This document shows positions 10,876 through 24,002 of a DNA stretch of 64,000 bases, piece after piece. Where the stretch lies: NCBI GenBank assembly GCA_004794785.1, contig SJOL01004009.1, positions 402,149 through 466,148 on the forward strand. The letters run 5' to 3'. The notes under the pieces are model-generated. The model had not been told where the DNA came from. It did not search any database and saw only the letters and a program-made list of their open reading frames with translations. Every line of letters begins with the position of its first letter. Position 1 is the stretch's first letter. The translations under genes were made by a program, and so were the position numbers. Source of the stretch: Opisthorchis felineus (lineage: Eukaryota > Platyhelminthes > Trematoda > Opisthorchiida > Opisthorchiidae).

Positions 10876-13269
10876 AGGCGTCCATCCGTCATTGTTAACA
10901 CGACTTGTCGCCAACTTACGACTTGCCAAGTCGCACCCCAGCTCAGCTGAAACATGCTGTTTGTGAATAACATCTCCAGCGATCAAGACCGCAGCTGAAG
11001 TTCCCTTAGTAAACGAAAGGGTGGTTGTCCCTCGACAGTAAATCTTCTAATGAATTAGAGCTACAGTAGGTTGATGCATAAATGGAAACAATAAACATCG
11101 GGGTACCGGTTCTCACAGAATAACAAAGAAGCGACTATTTAGAGGTATCCGAATATGTATGGAAGCCACACCTCAGGAGCTGCAGGCTATACTGGTAGTT
11201 GAAAAAACACCTGAAGTTCGTAGCTGGTGGTGTCTAGAAGGTGCCCACAATTCAATTATTGCAGTTAGACCTTTTATTTGGGGTTTATGAAGAACCGCAA
11301 ACAAGTGTCAAGAGCACCCGTAAGTGCAGTTGGCTAGCAGGTATGCTTAAGGTTTTGAACAACAAAAGCCGCAGTAAAAAGAGGAGAAGAACAAATTTCG
11401 ACTATTGCAAACGAAGCCGAAGATATGAGCGATAGTGTTCAATCGGTACTCTTTTCAAGTGCCTGAGCTACGTGTCTACAGCTGTAACTCAAGCAGTGTT
11501 TACCAGCAAACCTCTTTTGAAGCTCACAACTTCACCACATTTCAAAGTCTGTAGATCAGAACTTAAAGACAAAGTTCATTTCTAAATGTGTAAACCAAAT
11601 TCACTAAAATAGAGAAAAAGTAGAGAAAAACCGGATTTTACCCCGGCAGAGCTAACAAAACATCAAGGCACGTGGCTAACAACATATTTTGCCGAATGTT
11701 CAAGTCAGCAAAACATCCGAGCTTTCTAAACGATTACACTGAGATCTTTTATAAGAAATTGTAAAGTCTCTCGTTGACTAGAAAATCCATGCTATCATCT
11801 TATCTTTTCCATTTCAATTTACGATAGGTGGAACCGAGCTTTAGTACAACTGTAAAATTGTAGATAATAGTTCATCCGATAGGCGCCACTGAGTAGTTCC
11901 TTCTGAGGGAAAGTCGTTTCCCCATCATAAGCAGTAAAAATATGATTCCAATTGGGGAAGATACGTGGTTACTCGTGAAATCGAACTGCTCGAAACGGGT
12001 ACTGGGCTATCCTCCTTTAAACTCCTTGTGATCTCAAAATTGGTCCTTTTATTCTTGTCATCCGCTGTTTTATCTTAGTTTAAGTCATATGATTGATTAT
12101 CTTCAGCTGATTGATTGCGTAGGAACAAAATTTACAATGAAGGGGTAAATATAATCCCTCAGGTATACCAATGTTAACAGATCGTTCAGTCATCAAATTC
12201 TATGTATCCGAACGAAATGAAACAAACAATGATGAGCTTCCACATAGTGGTCATGTAAGCCAATGAACGAAACTGTTTCGATTCCATTTTAGACAAAAAC
12301 TAGTCTGGATTTTCCAGACGTTAGGTTGTCACAATAATCGAGTTGAATTTGTCGAAAAGATAAATTACTTTGCTAATAACCCGTCTGAAATTTCAGTCCA
12401 AAAGATTATCATACTAGAGTAGCCTGTAACACGTTTTTATCGAGACAAATTTAACTTGCGTGTTACCATGCAGTTTGAAGAAGCGTTCGGGAAGGAGGTT
12501 GTTCCAGTGAATGTACATTATTCGCAAACTGTAACGCACAAGATCTAGGAATGTACATTCAAAAATCCGAAGGTGAAAAGTCATGCAGCTGAAGTGTTTT
12601 CTAGGATGCTGTATCCCTTGCTTCCATAATTTTTGGCAGCTTTACGTTATTTCGGCGGTACCTGGTGAAGTCCCTCTAACTAAGCCATACGAGTTTCAAT
12701 TTCCCTCTACAGGAGAGAAACACCTCATTTCCACGACGTGACTGCTCAAGAATTTGTTTCGTTCAACCAAGTTACCTTCATCAAATGTCTGAAGTAATAG
12801 AAATTTGGAATGTTTTGAATGTTTACAAAGACACTGGAATAGCTATTGTTTGTCCCGCTCGCAATAGTACATGGTGTAAATTGCTGCATTGCATATGCGT
12901 TGCGATTAGTCTGCCCTTGGTGCGGTGGCTTGCGTACCTCAGCAACCCACTGAGTTGTTGGAGATTTCTCCTCAGAATTTCGGCTAGTCAAGTAGACCAG
13001 TCCTGCCTTAGGGTCAAACTTTTGAGCCGAGGATTTTGGCTGAGGATCATAATTGTCCTTGTGTTTAGGTATGGACACCTGGCAGTACCTACTCGCATGC
13101 AACCATGAATGCACAGGTATATCTTCAAGCCAAACCGGCCATCTTGTGGTTATATGGTGATACGGCGGCGTGGATAGACGAAAACACAAGAATTCTGATG
13201 CCCCCATCCTTGTTTGTTATTCTCTCTTAACTCCTCTCCCATCCCACTTGCTAATCATTTTTTCTGCAG
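10876..13269. other. No recognisable feature
   Basis: A 7-bp perfect hairpin (GTCTGGATTTTCCAGAC) occurs near 12.3 kb. Nothing else was identified. The overlapping frames near 12746-13207 resemble nothing known. Confidence 0.4.
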
Positions 13270-13428
13270 CCCAGCTATAGGCGCGTTAGTCAGACACCCG
13301 GAAAGTGGCTAATTTACACCACCACTCCAGTTTCACTAGTCAGAACTCACTCCCCGTTTTCGCTGCAGTCTTCAGTGATCGCACCCTTAGGCAAGCTGGC
13401 CAACAAACTGCTTGCAAGCTTAATCTCT

Positions 13429-13491
13429 ATGGATTATCGAGAGAAGGTTGTTGAGTTTCTGAAACCCGAATACAAGATCCAAATACAACAG
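13429..13491 (+). CDS. Candidate first coding exon (unknown protein)
   Basis: An ATG at 13429 opens 21 codons beginning MDYREKVVEFLKPEY and ends exactly at a consensus splice donor, CAG|GTGAGT (13489-13497), in phase 0. The frame is also open upstream back to TTTTTTCTGCAG at 13258-13269, so the exon could instead start there as an internal exon. The charged, helix-prone sequence looks protein-like but matches nothing I recognise. Exons this short with good-looking splice sites also arise by chance in 64 kb. Only transcript data would settle it. Confidence 0.25.
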
Positions 13492-14206
13492 GTGAGTTTA
13501 TGGTGCCTTAGCTGTCTAAGTACTTTCGGCCGCAAACTTCTTTAGCCTCCGCAGCTGTTTTTGCCGGTGACGTTGTAGTTCCCAGTTCTCAAGCTGAGGC
13601 TTTCGTATCCGACTGGATGCCCGCAAACAGTTGCCTCTTTGCCGTTCGTCTGCCCAATTCCATAAGGTCTATCACAGGTCAGAATACCAACTCCCAATGC
13701 TTGTGGTTTCTGTCTATGCAATAACCAAACCCGGCACTAATTCCGTGAACGAATTTTCACGAAGAAATGGCCACCCTTTTACCCACCAAAAAATGTTCAG
13801 CTAATCGCAAGGGATTTCATCGTGCAAGTAGGGGACCTCAGTATATCCAAGGCACACTTTTGTTATGCGCTTACCTGAGACCTGAGACGCAGTGATGATG
13901 GTGAGCGTCTTTTACAACTCCAGGCTGACCATTAGGTGCTCCTGAGTAATATTAGGTTTAGATGTAGTGTACACCGTTTCGCTACCTGGGATCCTTCTAA
14001 TACTGAGCAACAGTAGAGCCAAATCGTTCAGAAAGATGTTAGATGCCGGTAGTGGAACTCAATACTCTATTAGCGAGAACTGTGGGAACACACATTCTGA
14101 TTCAAGCTAGTCTCATTTGTGATGTAGGTTTTCAGTGAATTTCCCCGGCAAGAAGCAACTTTTCTGTTTAGCCTGCAAAACGTTTTCCAAGCAACAAGTT
14201 AGGCAG

Positions 14207-14229
14207 ACATACCAAAACATTTGGTATGT
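14207..14229. other. Perfect 10-bp hairpin
   Basis: ACATACCAAA at 14207-14216 and TTTGGTATGT at 14220-14229 are exact reverse complements with a 3-base loop. No T run or other context shows a function. Confidence 0.6.
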
Positions 14230-14350
14230 TTGAAAGCTGCTTGTAAAGAAGAATTTAATCGTAACTGGGAAGCAATATGAACCGCCGTACAAAGTGCTGG
14301 AAATTTTGCATGTGTTTTCTTGCGAGGCCATAGCGACTAATAAATTTCAG

Positions 14351-14512
14351 AGAACCCGTTATCGTTTCTTGGCGCAAGACGTTGCATTCCCTGGGGACTG
14401 CAAGGTTATTCAGCTATACAATATGTTAGACTTCAAACCAAGAGTATTTTGTTTGTGGCTCGGCAGACGAAGACTAATTAGAGATTTAAAAAAACGAAGG
14501 AGGCTGGTTTAG
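14351..14512 (+). CDS. Candidate terminal exon (unknown protein)
   Basis: It follows an acceptor-like site (CGACTAATAAATTTCAG, with a branch-point-like ACTAAT) and stays open in phase 0 for 53 codons to a TAG at 14510. The phase matches the donor at 13491, so the two could be spliced into a protein of about 74 residues. The end is very basic (LGRRRLIRDLKKRRRLV). No domain is recognised. The model rests only on splice-site appearance and phase, and chance is a real alternative. Confidence 0.18.
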   Translation, partial: RTRYRFLAQDVAFPGDCKVIQLYNMLDFKPRVFCLWLGRRRLIRDLKKRRRLV

Positions 14513-17500
14513 CGGCGAAATGCACACAAGTTGTTCCAGGTAATCCGCAAAGCAGATCACAGAACATCAGTTCGTTTACCGGTTTAATCATCTGGGAAGC
14601 TGCATATGACATGGCTTTGCCGTGAGAGAAGTCAATGCATGCTTCAGCAAGGCGTAAACAGCATTTGCAAACCTACGTCATTTATGGCGCCAGAAACAAA
14701 TTTCGCTGAAAATAATGGTCACATGTACAAAACGATTGTAACAGCTGTCGTATTTTGCAGTTGCGGCACATGAACCTGCTATCCGTGGACATCCGCGGGT
14801 TCAGATATCTGGTCATCAGTACATTCATAGAAAAGCAGGCTGTGTGTGGCTGCAGGATGTTTTCACTGATGTGGTGAGTGAGTATGCGATGATTAACCGG
14901 AAATGCTAGAGCAGCAAATGAAGTTCATCAAATGAAAGTGGTTGGTACATGTACTTCCCATTCCCAACCCCAAAATCTTGTTGGAGCAACGTTCGAGGTA
15001 GACAGAACACGATTCGGCACCGCAAGATGAGGACGCCCACTGCCTAATTGAGTGCTTCTAGATCTTCAAACCCTCCCGGTTTGTGCCCAAGTGATTCTCC
15101 CTGCACGTGGTTTTAAACCCTACATTCCACGGAACGTAAACGGTCCCAGTGGTGAGAGTGTTGTCATTGCCTAATCGGAATGCCCTTCTGTCGATGTGTG
15201 TTGATGAGTTTGACAAAGGATGTTGGATCAAGTCCATTGATAGTGTCTCACTTCGATATGATTTTCACATGTGTTCATCTCAGTAACGTTCTAGTGTACA
15301 AGTTTTTTTATGAAGACATACCGCTGTTTTCATTAACCCTCCGCGCTTCCCAATTTGCTCTACTCCCTTCTGGGCTTCTTCTCATGCTTGTGTGGTTGTA
15401 GCTAACGATAATGACGACACACTGATTAAAACCCACTCAGCCACTTATTGTTTTGCCATGGTCACCATTTCGTGCATATAACCGCACTAGTGTTAACCAG
15501 TAGAGCTGAACATTGTTCCATGACATGTTGGATTTCTGAAGCTTCTCATAAATTATTTTCAATGCAAGAACACTTTCATATTCCGACTTCTGCATTCAGC
15601 TGGCCTTTCTTGAGCAGTATAAGGGTCAAGATTTTTATGCCTCCGCTTGCAGCATTGTCATTCTGTTAATCAATCTCATGGAAGTTCATAAAGCAGGAAA
15701 AAGTTTCCCTCATAGAGAAGTAATCCCTTTTCGGGGGGAAGTATGGGGCCAGTCTGAGTCAGGCTTTTTGCTTAAATTCCATACACGCTGGCCATGAAGC
15801 CTAATATGCTAATATATGGTAATATGCCTAATGTAAGCCAATGTGTACTATGATCGGGGAGTAAAGGTGAAGGGGACTGCTACAATCCAGTGGAGCTTGA
15901 AGTAAGTACAGGAAACCGCGAGCACATGTAGCAATCACCTGCTCATCATTGAAGTACCAGTGTGTTAGTTCGACTCCATAAATTTTTACCGTAATATTGA
16001 ACCTTGCCCACACCAGTATTCCTTGGGGCTGTTCACCAGTGGGTTATTAAAATGGTGATGTGTAATCTAGCAATATTGGATTGAACGTATTCCTAACGAT
16101 ATTATCATCCATAGAAGGCAAGTAAGTCAGACTAGCTTTGGCTAGAGAAAAGTCAAATTTACGCCAAGCAAATTGTGCAATTTCAAACAGGTCTGCCGGT
16201 GTGAGTAAACTTGTGATCAACTGGGTAACTTCTATCAAAGTTCGTGCTTCCGCATATCATGCAAGTCTGTATGGACTGAAAGTCTTCAGAGCAGCTGTTT
16301 TTAAGCACTAAAAATCTTTCTGTCCCGACAACTATCGAGCTGCGTAGACAATCGCTTTACAGGACTCTTTACTGAGTGTCACACCTTCCTACGGCCAAAG
16401 ATGTGAGCAGAAATATTTAAAGCTTATCCAGATAGCGAAATAGTGGACGCCTTCGAGTTTGAATTTCATTATTTAGATGTTCACAAATACGTTAATTTGA
16501 GGTGCGAGTTTCGCCTTTGGGTCTTAGGTAACCTAGTAATTGCAGCTGGTTTTGCCACAGACTCCATAAACACTTGTTATTCAAACAGCTTCGATCAGTA
16601 CGATTTATTGATCAGTGGATTACAAAAAGGAAGAAAAAATTGCACTCCTTCTTTAATCCTGAATCGTTTTTGTTCACCTATTAAGGGCAACCGTTTGAAT
16701 CGAACAGTACTATCAATCCGTAGTTGGGAATACCAAAAAATATTTATTAGGTCAGCAACATTTTCTTTCATAACTTTCCTGTTTCTCGTCACAGCCAAAA
16801 TGCCTGAACCGAATTCACATGGAGACATTAACCGTTGAGCTGTTTACTCGCAAGTTCGTGTTTTCTGAGATAAATCGGTCAACATTTGCTGACCAAAATC
16901 AAAGACGCTTGAATTAAACTGAAAGTTTTACAGAGAGTTTAGAGAATGGACAACGTGATAAACCCCGAGTAAACCTGTGTAGATGGGGAACGATGTCGGC
17001 CTGTTTCAGCATGTGAAGTCGGTCTGATGATTTTCTTTGTTTGTCAAAGCTATAAATAAGTGGATTTATCCGTCTGTCATTTCACTGACCGCAAAATTTA
17101 CCGAATGGTTTTGCAGATTCTGGGATACAACTAGTATGCGGCAAAACCTACGCATAGATCGAATGTTGTATAGTATGCATCTGCCATCACTTGGTCACCT
17201 GGTTATCGTTTAACAAATCTGTAAGAACATTAAGCCTGGCGCCGGTGAATGTCCCCAATCGAGCTTGCTCGAATTTTCTGCCTTTTTATGCAAAATCAAT
17301 CAACAGGACTGCATCGAGATCACGCACTCCGTTGTTCACAAGAACGCAAAATCGATTATTCCGTAGTTCACATCCAGTTGTTCTGAATCGTTCGCTGACC
17401 GTCGATCGCCAATCACCGGTTAGAGAGTAGTATTATGTGTGCTAAGCTACAGAAATGCATGAATTCTGATAAAAGCCCAGCAACAGTACAAGCTGGAGCT

Positions 17501-18181
17501 GTTTTTCTGCATATGATGGTACAATGTAGTGCAGAATTTTAGCAAGACAGAACTGCTCTTCCCCGTCTTCGAAGGGTTGTGTTTTACAGTTTTCCTCGTA
17601 AGCGATGCAACCCTGATGAGCTATAACTTTTAGGCACTTATATTTGTGAAATTTTAAAGCATTGTATTTCTTGCCCGAGTTTTCAGAAATTTGAATCTTT
17701 TCAAATGAATTTTTGAGTTTGATGTCCTTTTGTGGAAGCACTTAAAATTCCGACTGGCGATTTCTCGTTTGACGTAATCTGTACGAACGATCACTTTTAA
17801 GACCATACGAATTATCGAACAATAAATGAAAATTAATTGAAATTCAGATCACGAAACATTTGAGTGTTTGGTCTCGCAACCATGGAAATGCTTCAATTGA
17901 ACTTAGATATGCCACAAAAAGACAGCGTAAAGAACGCTCAGACCGCACGTAATTTGCGAGTAGGTGAATGCCACGGTTCACGCTTGTTTGTTGACACGAA
18001 GCTGGAAATGATGAGAAGGATGAAATTTATTTTTACGCGGAACGATCTTTGCAGTTTTCCTATATTGTTGGAACACTTCCAAATAAAAAGTATGGTTCAT
18101 AAATCTTTCGTTTTTTGATCTTCAGGTCAATACAAACGTTAGCTCTTTTCTGAGGTTGTGCAGATTGACAGATGACTGGAT

Positions 18182-18183
<2 letters not shown>
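14513..18183. other. No recognisable feature
   Basis: The frame at 16443-16838 (about 131 codons) is one of the longest in the window. It has no recognisable domain and overlaps a frame on the opposite strand. Nothing else was identified. Confidence 0.4.

Positions 18184-18226
<43 letters not shown>
18184..18226. repeat. (AT)n microsatellite
   Basis: An uninterrupted run of 43 bases of alternating A and T, about 21 dinucleotide units. Confidence 0.97.
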
Positions 18227-18228
<2 letters not shown>

Positions 18229-20235
18229 GAGGTATCATCCGTTTCCGACATGACCTATCATGTCATTGGCCCCTGCACGTGTTGTATGGGCTTGCCCGAA
18301 TGTGCATCAAAGTGAAGGCTCTCTAGGTGGTTTAAAACCAAGAGGAAGTGAACGGAGGGTAGTCAAGAGGAGGTAGTTCTAAAGCCATCAGACGGCTCAT
18401 TATCACCAGCTCCAGTGGGTGCAAATGAACAGTGGAGACCCACAGCGTACAACAAATGTGTTCTGGTCGTAAGCGATACTTGTTAGGCACATCCAAGTCA
18501 CACACGTATAGCCGCTTAGCCTGCAAAGCGGCGGTCGTAGAAAGTCACTTCTAGCACCACTGTAGGTTCACAAATTTTCACAGCACTAAGAAAAGAGTTC
18601 ACCTATGTGTACAGAATACAGGTATAGGAATATTTTTAATCAAACAGACAGCACAATAAAATATGATGCAACGCCTGACAACGAAATGCAGTGAAATACG
18701 TTAAAATGCATAGCAAGTGGACATGAGATACTAGCAGAAACATAGGGACAACCCGGCTACCCAAACCGGTGGCGAAGCACTCAAGTGTGATATAGGTCTG
18801 GACGGTGGTGCTCACCTGGATGGCAGCTAGGGCTGATGTTACTATACATGTTTCGGTTAGGCTACTCTGTTACAATGCAAGCAGCAATAAGAAGTCAGGT
18901 TACTTCGCAAAGTTATCCATGCAACTGACTGCATCCAGAGGTTATCTAGTCAAGTCCTGGTGGATAAATAGCTAAGTGGCTGTGTTTAGAGTTACAGTGG
19001 TGAGTGAATGGTAATCTACGAGTCGTTTCATTCCAGGGGTACTCCAGTGTGGTGGCTGGAACCAGTCACCCTAGTAGTATGACTTTAGTATGTTCCAATA
19101 GGTGATCCTATAAGAAAAGTTGTGTACCGCCTACTTAAGAAAAACATGTTTTAGTGAGAAATGTGACGGTGAACTAATCTCGCATTCGATGAGAAACTTT
19201 TCCCATTGAGTAAGCAGCAAGACAGCATTGGAGGAATGTAATCAATTCTTCACATAAAAGAACCTTTTTATGTCGAGAAAAGAATACACCCGAAAAAAAA
19301 AACAATAAAGCATCAAATCCTAATGTGTCAGGGCTCAACGGAAACTCTCACACATAGGGAAGGTGTTTTGACAGTTAGGGCGGCTTCCCTTCGCTGATTG
19401 CACATTTGTCTTCACGGTGTTCTTCACCATCGTTGTCAGTCCTCAACAGCATCAGCGAATTAGATATAATCACGAGGCCTTGTTTGTTTGTCATTGTTGT
19501 GGTCATTGTTTGTTGTCATTTCCCAGAAATTATGGTCATTAGTACACTCAGTGACACTTTCCAATGCATTAGTTACACCACAGGCTTCTTCATTATTTTA
19601 ATCTTGCTTCGTAGTCAGTTTTGACAAAATTCTACTGACGAGTGCTTAACGGTCGCACTTGTCTCAGAAGACTCACTGCTGTGTAGAAGAACATTGATTG
19701 TTGGATCAGTTGATAAAATTCTATGAAAGGAACAAAGGCAGCGAACAACGCCTGCTTCTTGCTACTTATGCTCTTATTTACCACCTCTTAAATGTGCTTG
19801 AAAAGGTTGTGTAAAATTCACCGGTACATATTCTTTTTTTAAGGTGCGCGCGCTGGAGGTTTGTGGTACCGAGTAATGCAAGTCAGTTTTGGACAAGTCT
19901 GTGTGACTGAATTGTTTGTAGGCTAACTCAGCTGATAAGCCCCCACAGAGTTGTGGATCATGTGGTCGGATTCCAATCGTCTATGCGGCCGATAATATTC
20001 TGGAGTGCACCAGCACTGTCTGACTGGGTGCATGAGTTCGAAGGAATTCCACCTGCTTACTATTTGACTGACTTCATCCAGGTGTGAACGCTATGGCTCT
20101 TGAGCTAGGCTTCCCCCAAACACATCACACAGGAACATGATTATATTCTAAAAAAATTAGTTCCTGTTGTAAACGGTCCAAGAGACGTATCTTCTTTGAC
20201 GTCTAAGTCAAAAACCAACTTCGGTCACGTTTCTA
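18227..20235. other. No firm feature
   Basis: TGGATGGCAGCTAGGG near 18.82 kb resembles the end of SINE-B, and ATAGCTAAGTGGCTGTG near 18.97 kb resembles a tRNA A box. Both are too short or too eroded to call. A run of A (19293-19302) also occurs. Confidence 0.35.
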
Positions 20236-20444
20236 GACGTAATACACTACTCATGAAAAATTCTTCTACAGCCCACGACCTGTTTCGCCCTTCTTGCGAC
20301 TCATCAGGTAGGGGCAGTCCCCGAGTTTCCGTCAACCTTATGCTCCACTTGAACCCAAATTGCATAGAAACATCATAAACGAGAGATTCATCCGGGTTCC
20401 AGGTGAGTCCCTCGCAAAACCAAATTTGTTTGTAAATAAGTGTA
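20236..20444 (-). repeat. HHR-repeat copy 7 (A1-C-B), best ribozyme
   Basis: On the minus strand it runs A1 (from 20444), C (near 20360) and B, ending at AGTAGTGTATTACGTC (20236). A2 is absent. The order A1-C-B in one orientation is the same as copy 9 at 50.7 kb. It carries the only ribozyme in the window with all conserved core bases. Confidence 0.8.
20271..20316 (-). ncRNA. Hammerhead ribozyme, core intact
   Basis: On the minus strand: stem I 5' strand CCCTAC (20308-20313), core box CTGATGAG (20300-20307), a short imperfect stem II, core box GAAAC (20282-20286), AGG and then the cleavage triplet GTC. Predicted cleavage is between 20277 and 20276. The following GTGGG pairs with the upstream CCTAC or CCCTAC through G-C, U-A and one G-U pair. 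All invariant core bases (CUGAUGA, GAAA, UH at the site) are present. Stem II has a G-U pair and a G-G mismatch. The stem III palindrome reads ACAGGT instead of ACCGGT, so activity may be weak. The type and the very short stem III match hammerheads known from Penelope-like elements. Confidence 0.75.
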
Positions 20445-23400
20445 GGTCACGTTTCCGTTGCAAGCTGTTGAAACGAACATACTAGTCTTTTCTTCCTGCA
20501 AACTTCTCGTCCAGTGGTCTCATCGGCCCTCCCTGGAATAATCACATCGAATAAAGTTAAGTGTGCGACCTGTTCTGGTTCACTAGTAAACTTGGAGCTC
20601 ATGTAAACTGAACGGAAGCCACAGTGGACGTGTCTGAGAAATGAATGAAACTACTGACATTGTCAAAATGATTAGCATCCTCATAGATAAATCTAAGTTT
20701 AACTAGATGGAAAAAATGTAAAACTCAGAGGGATGACAAGGCAATATATTGAACATTAAAACGCCCTAAATGATCTAAAAGCCTTGAATACAATATTTTT
20801 GAGCGTATTGGACCTTTGTAGTTTCCACAAAATACGCAAAGCCCACCCACGAAAATTTTTTAAATTCTGTTCATCAAGTCTTACCCAAATCTCCTCTCAG
20901 CCCGTGAGAACAGATCGGAATAGAAGCATTAACCCACAGTTTGAAAAATATATTCAGGTTTATTAAACGGATTAGAGATCCAAGGATTGACAAACATTAT
21001 AGTTTCCCCTGACGCGAATTCTTGTGCAGACGGCCTCAGATCCGATCGTTACTGGTTCGATTCAGGGACGATTGGACATCGACTACATGAACCAGAACTC
21101 TGCATCCGAATGAAAATTGGGTGACCCCGCAACGTGAACTGACCTACAAAAAAAATCTGTCCCATAAACCTGCCCGAAACTGACTACACCTATTTGACCC
21201 GCGTACACCTCCCTCCTTTTTTAGGATAATTTCCCGTGATTTCCATATGGGCCTTCTACGCTGTTTCTATGTAGTATGGTATAAATTTGTGGTGTGGTAG
21301 TTATCAGCACCAATAGAAGTAATCAGTCTTTGTCTGCTAACTGCGTTCTTATCAGGAGTGCCTTGAAAGAAAAACATTCTTTAACGCTTATTGCTCTGGG
21401 CTGCTTGATGACTGAAATCCACCCGGGACCTCAGTCTGACAAAATTCGCGTTATTCCGTCTCTATATTTTCTCACCGTGTAGAAAGACCCTGAAGCAGTT
21501 AGTTCTAATGCTAGGCGCACGGCCAGTGAGCATAGTGACGATATCACGATTCGCATTAATTGTGCATTTCTGTGACCATTGAAAGTGGCAATCGTATCTT
21601 GACCTGTGCACCCTGTGGTTGCATTAATCAAGCTTTTCGGGAATGGTCCGTAGATGAATGATCCTTCTGAATCTCATTCATTTCAAATAAGCGCGCTACA
21701 GTCATAAAGCAAATCTCCCGGTCCATACTTCATTTCCATGCAATGTGTCAACTTTCGGCTTTCAGATTGAACAGAGATGCCCCGGTAAAATAAACACAAC
21801 AGTTTTGATCAAAATCATGTGAACTACTGACAAGCACACATACTGAACGAATTGGTAGATGGTCGTGTGACAGAAAGTTATGCCGGACTATACTGTTCAA
21901 ACAAGCCACTTTACCAAAGGAGCTAGTTGTTTCCATCCCAGGTTGACACTGTGCAAAAAATCTGAAATGCCTACAGGTTCGCAGGGAGTTCCGAATCCAT
22001 ATCAATCCGTTCACTTTACCAAACAAGCTGTTAGCCAAATGAATGCCTTCGAGGAAAATAAGTTTATAAAAAGATAATCGAATGCCCCATCCCAAAATTA
22101 CTTGGGGTGCAAGAGTGCGAGTGCCTTCCGAGAGTGACGGTTCCAAGAGAACTGCGGCCTAATCACTCACGAAGAAACGAATCACTCGTGTATATGCTAC
22201 CCCATAATCAAATCCACGGCGTCGGCTGTTCAGCTGGGGTAATGATAGAGGTATCAGGCTAGAAGATGTGGTTGCACACGCCAATAATATCACTAAATCC
22301 CTTGCGACAGTGTGGGTGCGCTTTAGAATATAGCCTCTATAGTCTAACTATTGGTAACAAGCTCATGGGACGGACAATGCAGGATGGTTATGCGAGCACA
22401 ACAGGGCATTAAAGTATAATCCAATCAATTTTGTTTGACGAAACACCGCAATCTGCATACATGCTTTGTAGTCACAAGCCTGGAATAGAGTATATCAGAC
22501 ATAAATTTTGGCTCAAGTAGATTAAAGATCCAGTCCTACCAAGTACTTCATGAAGTGGTTCGAAAAGGGAGACATCATTCAAGTTTACTGGAAAAGGACA
22601 TCAAGATATCCAGTATGGAATTTAGGTATCTAGTTCTAGTAAATCTAAGCTTTGAATAAAGTATCCGTTTCAGTGAGTTTCTTATTGTATCGTATGTTTG
22701 TCCAGTCGGACAGTATTCAAGGGGAAACAAAATCATCTTACATGGGTGAAAAGCGAATGAACCTAGAGAGAAACTAAGCTGAAACAGTTCAGTGATTTCC
22801 ATTTGTTTGTTTTTGAAATGTTCCCGCTATTCTACACACAGGCATCTTCAACGCCAAAAAGCCAATTAGTGCTCCGGGAAAGTGTAAGACTTTGACCAGT
22901 CCCGTGGTTACACGAGGATGAGGTGGTATAGATTTGTTGTGAGCCTAAAGCGGTTTTGTCAAAGTAGACGACATCACTTGGAACACATCAGAACCAGTAC
23001 AACATACAGTTTGGTCGGTGGCTCTGACAGGAGTCCTACTTCACAGCGTTAACACAAAACTGACAGATTATGTCAAACCTCACTTCAAAATTAAGTTTTT
23101 ACCCTAGACGCTTCAGGACTTTTCCAAAAAGTGCAGTTGTTGACTCGAAGTTCGGAAAATGTGCAAGTGTCTGTTTCAGGCGAGAATGAGTGCTTCGCCG
23201 TCTTACGTAAATTTGTGTTCTAGCGGGGCTTATGGGTCCGACGAATGCTGTGCTTATATTCTGAGGTCAAAATGTTGTTAATTTTGGCACCTGAGGTATT
23301 TTGGCACTTAAACTAAAGAGAACCACAGCCAAACAATTAGCTACCGGCGCGCTAAAATATAAAAACGAAAAAAGCCATGAGTCAATGTCACGTTTTTTTG

Positions 23401-24002
23401 CCCACAAAAGATAAACACTGGCTTACACAGTAAGCAAACTTCCAGGTATCTTAAAGAAATGCTTACAGGATCGCATTTTTCAGGGTAATTTTCCTAATGG
23501 CTTCGACGGTGAGACAGTCCTACCGATTAATGTTTATTCTGATGATGGCACCGCATGAATTGGATTAAGTTTAATCAAAGTAAACTTTTTTCATCAGGTT
23601 TCGCCACCTTGAAGTGAGACCGCTCTTACAGTTGTCCTTTATAAAAAGCCCTTTGACTCCAGCGAAATTTGATTCCGATCCCACAAATGACGCAAGCTGC
23701 CGAACACTGCTCGTGCCTCGCTTATCAACTTGAATCATCTTTATCTGTTAATCAACTTTATCTTGGTTAATGTAGATGCCAAGATACGTAAACCGGTCAA
23801 CAGTCGCAGAGAAACACAAGAGATGAGGACTCTTGAAGCAAGACTTTGCACTTTGAAGATGCAAAGTGCGTGTCGAAACATGTAATGACCTCCGATATTC
23901 TGGCTAAACCGTGGGTCTTATAACTTCATGGTTGGAACAGTCGGTTAGGGAACTCATTTTTTACACAAAGATTCTACTTTAACTTCGAACAGCCATACCG
24001 CG
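20445..24002. other. No firm feature
   Basis: ACTGGTTCGATTC near 21.06 kb fits a pol III B box, but no A box was found at the right distance. The 132-codon frame at 21748-22146 (minus) has no recognised domain. Confidence 0.35.
23848..23869. other. 8-bp hairpin followed by CGAAAC
   Basis: GCACTTTG (23848-23855) and CAAAGTGC (23862-23869) are exact reverse complements around a 6-base loop. TGTCGAAACATG follows. A stem followed by CGAAAC recalls retroelement tails, but CTGATGA is absent upstream, so it is not called a ribozyme. Confidence 0.5.

Noticed and set aside
16443..16838. 131-codon frame with a hydrophobic stretch near its end
   Set aside because: No homology recognised, a frame on the other strand overlaps it, and no splice or start context supports it.
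21748..22146. 132-codon minus-strand frame
   Set aside because: Starts without a convincing context, overlapped by a plus-strand frame, and no domain is recognised.
23841..23880. Second hammerhead ribozyme (hairpin followed by CGAAAC)
   Set aside because: CTGATGA is absent before the stem and there is no NUH cleavage site with a pairing stem I.
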